Positions 57,664 through 64,000 of a stretch of 64,000 nt of DNA are shown piece by piece (the first letter of the stretch is position 1; each line of letters opens with the position of its first letter). The DNA is from Isoetes taiwanensis (lineage: Eukaryota > Streptophyta > Lycopodiopsida > Isoetales > Isoetaceae). The stretch is from the NCBI GenBank assembly GCA_021234155.1, contig JAJEKV010000143.1:756636-820635 (forward strand), in the 5' to 3' direction. The position numbers were made by a program, and so were the translations under genes. The notes under the pieces are model-generated. The model saw only the letters and a program-made list of their open reading frames with translations. It ran no database searches and was not told where the DNA came from.

Positions 57664-57861
57664 ATACATTTTATTTGGGTTAGATGTTGATCAATTTTAC
57701 TTGCAAATTGAATTATCTTTTAGTTATAAGAAATCATACAAAGCCTTACATTGACAAACCGCTTAATAGTCATTAATACATAAGGATTACATGATAAAGT
57801 AGATATATCTTAGCACAATGGGTACAAAAAACATTTAGCACAAACTTAAGAAATTTTACAA

Positions 57862-59046
57862 CTATTCAAAGGCCTCCCGAAAGCCCTCAAGAAGTTCTTG
57901 ACATCCCCGAATCTGAGGCCTTTTGCCGAGGTTGCGCAAGATGTTCCTCGTTGATCTTCCTTCAAGTGCTCGGGCCATCTCTGGTTCCGGGAGTTCTGGT
58001 GCTGTTGCTGCTACCACTGAAAGTGTTGCATCCCTCAGGTGCCCTCTCGCAAAGTCGAGGCAATGGAGCGCGACTGCCCTGTTGAAAAGAATGATGTGAT
58101 CGGCATGGGCGTATATCTTCGAAAGTGCTGCCCGGGCCCAAAAGCGCTATGAGAAGTGCCACGGATTCTTCCCCTTGGGCTGAACTCCTTGTGGAAGACT
58201 ATCATTTGCCCCCGGCCGAGGGTGGGAAGATAGTAGCGTCACGCGTCGCCCTTCCCTACGCCTCGCGATCCAAGGTTCCTTCCTTTGAGCCGCTTCGGGC
58301 CCAGAGGCATCCACCGCCATAAGGTCTTCATGATCCCTCCACATGCTGGTTGCGTTGTCCAAGTTAATGCTGCTGGACCCTTCCCTCATGCTCCTGGCTC
58401 GAACTGGTCGGCTTGAGCTTGGGCCCTTCCCTGGTTTGTAGAGTGTGCTCTGTATCTGCTGGAACTCCTCCTCTGAGATGATAGGCTCCTGCCGTCCGAT
58501 AGATCTCCTTATCTGCCGATAGGCTGCTATATCCGACATTGTCTCCCCAAAGATAAGAGTGTCTCTCCGCCAGCTCCTTTGGGATCTCCCCGGTATGAGT
58601 AGTCGATGATGTCCGTGTTTTCCCGGTGTGCTATCATACCCAAGAGCTCGCCGATTCAAGACCCCGTGCTTCCCGACAGAGGGACAAATTGAGGATGTCA
58701 TTTGCAAAATGTACTCCTCCCCGGGCCGATGACTATCGGGACAAAGGCCGTGATGCCGACCGGTGGATCGGTAGCTGTTCTCACGCCGCCGCCATGCCTC
58801 GACGCATATCTCCGCATTCTTGTTGCCTCCCCGCTCTCCCATTCTAGGGGTTCTCCGCTCCCCTAGTCCGCCGTAGTCTTCATGGATCTGTAGAGATGGT
58901 GCGCCTGACGCCGCGTCCGTAATATTCGTAGGGCGGAGGACTCTATATTCAGGATTTGATCCCGGGGTCCTACGGGTATCAAGTGGCGCCATGTCTAAGG
59001 GCTGAACAGAGGGTTCCCCTACTTTGTTGATTGACTTATAATGCAT
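57862..59046 (-). pseudogene. Element 2 accessory ORF region, unrecognised
   Basis: A 299-codon frame (58147-59046; MAPLDTRRTPGSNPEYRVLR) contains IISEEEFQQIQSTLYKPGKG in the middle. After a frame change the sequence continues to a stop at 57862 with FWARAALSKIYAHADHIILF and LRNLGKRPQIRGCQELLEGF. The last part has a pattern like ORF A of element 1 near its C-terminus (WWALRAISTSAGHKKIDYHV) or ORF B, so a shared accessory protein between the H3-like gene and gag is possible. No known domain. Confidence 0.5.
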
Positions 59047-60225
59047 GAAAAGGGCAAGGGCTGTCCGAAATGAAAGGTACCTATGCCTATTATGTCTGCG
59101 CAGGTCATGTAATCGGGCATGGTCCTAGTCCTATCCCATAGCCGCTTCTTGCCTCGATCCCGCCAGCCTCGACCTAAGGCTTGGGTAAGTGTCTCAAGGA
59201 AACCCACCCCCCCCTAGGAGGCAGTCTAACTTCCCAAGGCGGACCTCGCCGGTCATATTGGCACATAATGTCCGTGGTAGTAGGGTGTTCTAGTCAAAGT
59301 TGCGTGAAGATCAAACAAGTGATCAAACACGAGAAGGCTTGATCTACATCGAAGCACATGGATATGGCTGGCAAAGATTGTACCATCTCTCAAAGTTGCC
59401 GGGCTTCATTGAGCAGAAAGGGTGTAGAAAATGGCTTGCAAAGATCGGTGGAGGGTCGAAAAATCGCCTAAGGGGCCGGGAGCAGCTCAGAGGGAAGAAA
59501 AATGGCAAATGAGACCTATTTTATAGACTATGGGTGACCTCGGGGTTTGTGCAAAAAGGTGCTTACCTAAGACGACCTTGGTTCTATGGCCCTGGGTGTC
59601 CAAATGAACTACCATGAAGTGCAAACTTAAGCAAAACAAAGCAAGAAACACTACATGGCAATTTGTTGGATCAAATTTGGCTAATTTGGGCCAAAGATGG
59701 CCCGACCCGGGTGAATCCGCTGGATGGCCTCCTCGTCACGTCACCTGACGCAGACGCTTTGGCTTGGTCTCACCCCGGTTGGCTGCTTTGGGCCAATTTT
59801 TGGCCATTTTAGGGAATTTGAAGATGCTAATATGGCTAATTCGGCCAATTCTAACCTAACTAGCAACTTATTTTGAGCAAAATTGACATCTAAAAGCAAG
59901 ATTTTGGGGGTAGGCAGGTGAATCCGCGCGAAACGCGCCCGCGTCGGGGACGCAGAGGCCATTGGCGCGGTCTCACCCGACTGGCCCAATTTTTTTGCAT
60001 TTTTGATGATTTTTTTTTTTGTTTGCCAAAATTTTGTTGTAGTCATGATTTCTGGGGTGTTTCTATATATGCTATGAAGAATTCTACCACAATTGGGTTC
60101 TATTTTCTATATTTCAAGCATAGAACATTTTTCTAATTTACAGAGGGAAAATGACTTTTATATTAATAAGAAACACAATTACATGAAAATTTTAATTCTT
60201 CTACAAAATTTACAAAATTTGAGGC
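59047..60225. other. Element 2 spacer without recognised gene
   Basis: Between the accessory ORF and the H3-like gene. GGCCAATTT-type short repeats near 59680-59830 and open frames of about 70-100 codons, none recognised. Confidence 0.45.
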
Positions 60226-61302
60226 CTAGGGCCTCTCCCTGCGGATCCTCCGTGCTAAGTGAATATCCTTAGGCATAAGGGTAACTCTCTTAGCATGGAT
60301 AGCGCAGAGGTTCCCTTCCTCGAAGAGCTGGACCAGCTCTGCTTCGGAAGCCTCTTGCAGGGCCCGGGTCATTAGAGGGGTAACCCTATAATCGGTCCGG
60401 AACTGCTGCAAGACCTCTCTAAGGAGACGCCAAGGGCCTTCCTTATCAGGAGATTCGTGCACATCTGGAAGTGCCGAATCTCCCTAAACACCCGGGCGTA
60501 TGTGCTGTTCGGCCCGTGGTGAACCCTCTTGGGTTTTTCCGGCCTAGGTGGGGGTGGCTTGGGCTGGTTCTTCTTCGGCCTGCCGCCCACCACGACGCGC
60601 TGCACCTCCTGCTGGCAATACCACTCATTGTACCTCGTCCAACGACGAAGGTACTCCTTGTATGCCACCATCTTCCGTTTGAACTCCCGGTCCTGCTGCA
60701 GCGCAAATGCCCGCTCCCCTACCTTTTGTTTCTTCACCACCTTAGGTGGTTCCGGCCACTTAGGGTAGGGTGGCCTCGCGTCGGGATCCTGCTGCTCCTC
60801 CTCCTCCTCTTCCTCCACCTGCGGCTCCTCTTACGGCGTGGCTCTTGAACATGCGACGGTCGTGAGGGCGGTCGTTCCTTCTCTTCGTCGCCTCTCCTCC
60901 TCCCTCAGCTCCCTTTCCCTCTCACGCTTCTTCCTGGCGGCCCTCTCCTCCGGCCACTCTGCTACTTTTTCCTTTCCCTTCTTCTTGGGCCTTGAAGGCC
61001 CGCTTCCCTCCCTGTTTCTGCTGCTCCTCCCCTTCTTCTTCCACCTCGGTGTCAGGGGGCAGAAATGGCCGAGACTTCGCCGGTCCTCAGTGCACTTAGA
61101 TGGCGAACTGCTTGGCGGGAGTCTCCTGGCGTTATGGAAGGAGGCTTACATTGCTTCTTTGCTGGCTTCTTGAAGCTCCTCTTCCCCTTTCTTGGGTCGG
61201 AGGTGCTCCGGGATCTTCTTGACATGTCGCCCTGGCCTGCTGCCATGGAGAGGGGTCGGTCTTGTTCCAGGCTTCCCCGTAAGTTTGTTTGGTGCGAGCC
61301 AT
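60226..61302 (-). pseudogene. Histone H3-like gene carried by element 2, starting MARTKQT
   Basis: The ATG at 61302 opens MARTKQTYGEAWNK, and its first seven residues are exactly those of H3. The following about 250 codons are charged and low-complexity in shifting frames (basic KGKRSFKKPAKKQ; AARKKRERERELREEERRRR; acidic VEEEEEEEQQ; then YKEYLRRWTRYNEWYCQQEV and a proline-rich stretch). The H3 core follows: [17 protein letters not shown], a one-base loss near 60443, then [51 protein letters not shown] and RRIRRERP, ending where H3 ends. The last 30 residues are almost canonical; helix 1 is strongly diverged. At least one stop (60831-60833) and two or three shifts break the present copy. It lies directly after the leader, in sense with gag. 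Confidence 0.85.
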
Positions 61303-61865
61303 ATCTTATGGTTCGAGAAAATGGGTGACGAAGGGCTGGGCAAGAGAGAGTTGGAGGTGAAGGGTTGGAGAGAAAATGAGGTGTCAGATATTTAAAAAGA
61401 GGGTCCCTGGGAATATTCTCCTACCATAAGTACCCCTATTTATTAGCCCCCCTTATTAATTACAAGATATTTAATTAACTATTTAACTATTAATGTATAT
61501 ATTAACCTATATTAATTGATATTATCTTAAAATTTTCGAATTTTCCTAATGGTTCGAAGTGCAATTTATGAATTTGCGCCATTTTTCACCTGGGTCTCCG
61601 ATTGGCATGATTCTTCGACCCATTTTAGGTGAAATTTGATGCAGATGCATAATTTTCACTCCAAATTTGCTAGAAGGTTCGTTTGACTCCCTCAAATCTT
61701 AGTCTAACACTTAGCCTAATTCCTGACCCACTACCTAGGAGAAAAAAAAAAATTTCCCCCATTTTCGCGGTTCGATGGTGGAAATGTTTATTCCACACTC
61801 CTATAGGCCTATTAGACTACTTCATGGTTATGGTCAGTGCTAGTTCTTGGTCAACCAAGAACATC
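61303..61865. other. Element 2 leader (5' UTR)
   Basis: AT-rich, no frame of note; about 560 bp from primer site to the H3-like ATG. Confidence 0.6.
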
Positions 61866-61877
61866 GCTCTGATACCA
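61866..61877 (-). other. Element 2 primer binding site (initiator tRNA-Met)
   Basis: The minus strand reads TGGTATCAGAGC, one base inside the 5' LTR, as in element 1; the next base differs (G instead of C). Confidence 0.92.
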
Positions 61878-61878
61878 T

Positions 61879-63517
61879 TGTGACGCTCCCTGCTAAACAT
61901 ACGGCGCCCGTACTGCCCTCGGCGTAGAAATCTCCCATCCGGCTCATCAACCGCATGGGCCCTTCGTCTACCCCCGCACTCGAGATGACTCTAGTGCGGA
62001 AGGGAATACTGAAAGGTGTCTTGCGCCCTTCCCCTATGGGCTCCTATAAAATGAGGCGATAACACGTCGAAACTAGCATAAAACATATACAAATACTACC
62101 TCGAAGGGTAGTGCACCACACATATACCAATGCCAAGATGATAATCACAAACCATAAAAACAGAGAGCTCCTACCCCGCCTCGGACTCATAAGGAGGATG
62201 ACCACCGGCTAGGCCTCAAGATAGAGCGGACCGAGTCATGGCAATGGCGAGGGTCGGGCATAGAACAATGGCTGGGGTTGACCACTCCATCCCCCCTCCT
62301 CATACATACTTTGCAGATGGGCTGAGACCAGGCTCTGACAGGACTCTAGCCTTCCTGGATATGCAATCCCATGGCTTCACCCATCGGGACTACTCCCAGT
62401 TGCATCTCCCTCGTCCGATGAGGCGGAAGGGTTGCATCTCCCCTTCCCGGGGTCTAGAGGTGCCGGGTGGCTAGAGAATCGTGGCGACACACGATTCGTA
62501 CCCGACTGAACCCCCCAAAACGAGAGCCAAGCCATCACTTGCAGCTCTCGAGAGGGCGGGGCAACACCATTGCCCCAGGAGGTGTCGGACCCATGCTCGC
62601 CCCACCAAGTGACCACCATAAGCCTAGCCCACTATGGGATCCCCCAAAGCCCCCACTCGCGGGGATCCTCCCTCCACTTTCCCTCTAGCCCCGTTATCCG
62701 GTGCCGAGTCATATCATAGCCTCAATAGCCCGGTGGGCTCCTATGCCTGCAAGTCGCAACTAATAGGAACTAAGGGGTCTACTCTAGGAGCATACTACAT
62801 ATGGCTCTAGGTCTCTACCCCCCTTCCCAATACAAGAGGAGCAAACATGATCAACCATCATCACATAATCATCACATCATGAGAATAACCATAAGAAGAA
62901 CATCTTAACCTAATCATACAACTAACTAATAGTTAGGGTTCCTTGATTAGGGTTCAAGATGTTGAATATGGGTTCTAGGATGGCTCTACTCTAGATACAA
63001 AATACTAGCACACCTGGAATGCTAATCCCAGATGAGCTATCACAACTACTATCCTACATACCTGCTCCTGATGCTCTCCCTCCAGATCCGGGCGCCTCCA
63101 TAGTCTTCGACTCACAAGCTGCTGTTCCTCCTCCAAGAACGGGTCTACCCTCATTGGCTCTTTGCACCAGACCTATGCCACAACGAACGATGTTCGAAAC
63201 GGGGTTTCGAACAAGTAGGTGAGTCTCTGGGTGCTAGGGCTGGAAAGAGGTCTAGGGTTAGGGTTTATGCCTATATAAGTTAGGTCCACCTAGGATGCCA
63301 CGTGGCACCAATTGGGTGAGTCCTGTGTGGCGGTGCCCCAATAGGTTAAGGCCACGTGGATAATGGCTTAACCTATGGTTGGCTAAGTTATGAGAATAAC
63401 TTAGCCATGCCCCCTAGTGCCACAATCTATGGTATACAAGGCTATAAAGATAGACTTGTATGGTGACGGATCCAGGAATATACGTATTTATGGCGTATAT
63501 TCCCTTGGACCGTCACA
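61879..63517 (-). repeat. Element 2, 5' LTR (right)
   Basis: 1639 bp; closely matches the left LTR. It would drive the H3-like gene as the first coding region of the transcript. Confidence 0.93.
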
Positions 63518-64000
63518 TATTGCAAAGGATCAGAAGATGGAATTGAAATTTTTATATCAGGCTTAGAATGATTTGTGAGAAAAAGATCAAGACTGCCTTT
63601 GTATCAAGACTGTACATGTGGATCACTCAGAGCATTAGAGGTATCTTGAGAGGTATTCTTCCAGTAAACCTGTGGATCTGGCGATGCCTGTGCATATAGA
63701 ACAAGCCCTGTTTTTTCAATTTGAAGGTAGTATGCCCTTTGAATAATTTGAAGTAGAAGAACTGGCCCTAAGCTTCTTACTTACATTCAAAGTTTGTGTC
63801 AACACTAGTGCATCTGTAGGATAGTCAAAGCTCTGCCATACAGTTTGACTCTCATTACCAAGAAGTACCAGATTTCCATCTCTTTGCAAAGAAATGTTAA
63901 AAGCATTGCTAGTGTCGGTAGACCAAACCGATGACTATCGCTGCAGTCCATGTAGACACACACTAGCAAGGAGGAGGACTTGTTTGTAGACTCGACAAGG
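63518..64000 (-). pseudogene. G-type lectin S-receptor-like gene, upstream part
   Basis: Reads VWSTDTSNAFNISLQRDGNL, then VLLGNESQTVWQSFDYPTDA, the signature of a B-type (mannose-binding) lectin domain. It goes on through YYLQIEKTGLVLYAQASPDP to SLDLFLTNHSKPDIKI and LQYLQIN, where element 2 interrupts the exon. There is one frame change near 63730 and one in-frame TGA near 63632. The start lies beyond the window. These receptors bind ligands at the plasma membrane; the insertion alone would inactivate the gene. Confidence 0.8.

Larger units (their letters stand above)
50311..63517 (-). mobile_element. Element 2: complete Ty3/gypsy chromovirus carrying a histone H3-like gene, 13,207 bp
   Basis: Target duplication TATTG at 50306-50310 and 63518-63522. 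LTRs of about 1.64 kb begin TGTGACG and end CGTCACA. An initiator tRNA-Met primer site lies inside the right LTR and a polypurine tract inside the left. Sense order: 5' LTR, leader, H3-like gene, non-coding gap, accessory ORF, gag, protease, reverse transcriptase, RNase H, integrase, chromodomain, PPT, 3' LTR. Coding parts are more degraded than in element 1, with many single-base shifts. It is a related but distinct family: similar LTR blocks, the same hairpin beside the PPT and the same gene order, but otherwise diverged sequence. Confidence 0.93.

Overview
The window looks like nuclear DNA of a land plant with a large, repeat-rich genome. It holds fragments of PLS-type pentatricopeptide genes, an MS5/SDI1-type TPR gene, a G-type lectin S-receptor-like gene and an LC8 dynein light chain gene, all with GT-AG introns or plant-specific families. 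An almost complete piggyBac transposase and divergent PPR genes make a seed-free plant (fern or lycophyte) more likely than an angiosperm; that is inference. No gene in the window is certainly intact. Most of it is transposable elements, often nested.

Layout. 1-1308: truncated hAT copy (A). 1309-1725: PPR fragment. 2495-3032: unrecognised exons. 3689-11600: second hAT copy (B), carrying a 5.2 kb piggyBac element (4707-9935) and a 555 bp MITE (10012-10566); copy A gives the empty site for both. 11807-12230: MS5/SDI1 fragment. 12242-16252: element with perfect 26-bp inverted ends and an unrecognised three-exon gene. 17034-31929: complete 14.9 kb Ty3/gypsy chromovirus on the minus strand (element 1; TSD AAACT). 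31935-50310: MULE-type MITE, foldbacks, a microsatellite, a PPR fragment, a CACTA-like end, and a 2.9 kb element (45807-48726; 10-bp TSD) carrying a dynein light chain gene. 50311-63517: second complete chromovirus on the minus strand (element 2; TSD TATTG), inserted in a G-type lectin receptor gene whose halves flank it.

Main discovery. Both chromoviruses carry, between the 5' LTR and gag and in sense orientation, a gene for a histone H3-like protein. Element 1 has an H3 core about 80% identical to plant H3 (counted by eye) with one nonsense codon. Element 2 has a divergent H3 core, and its reading region starts at an ATG with the exact H3 N-terminus MARTKQT. In both, a long charged or low-complexity segment lies before the core, and the H3 lysine-9 context (ARKS) is absent where the tail can be read. 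The same elements end pol with a chromodomain, the module that in other chromoviruses binds methylated H3. An LTR retrotransposon lineage carrying both a histone H3 mimic and a chromodomain is, to my knowledge, undescribed. Further unrecognised ORFs lie between the H3-like gene and gag, and element 1 has a 4-unit array of about 430 bp whose units contain tRNA-like Pol III boxes.

Limits: identities were judged by eye. Frameshifts may be decay or assembly errors. No database search was possible.
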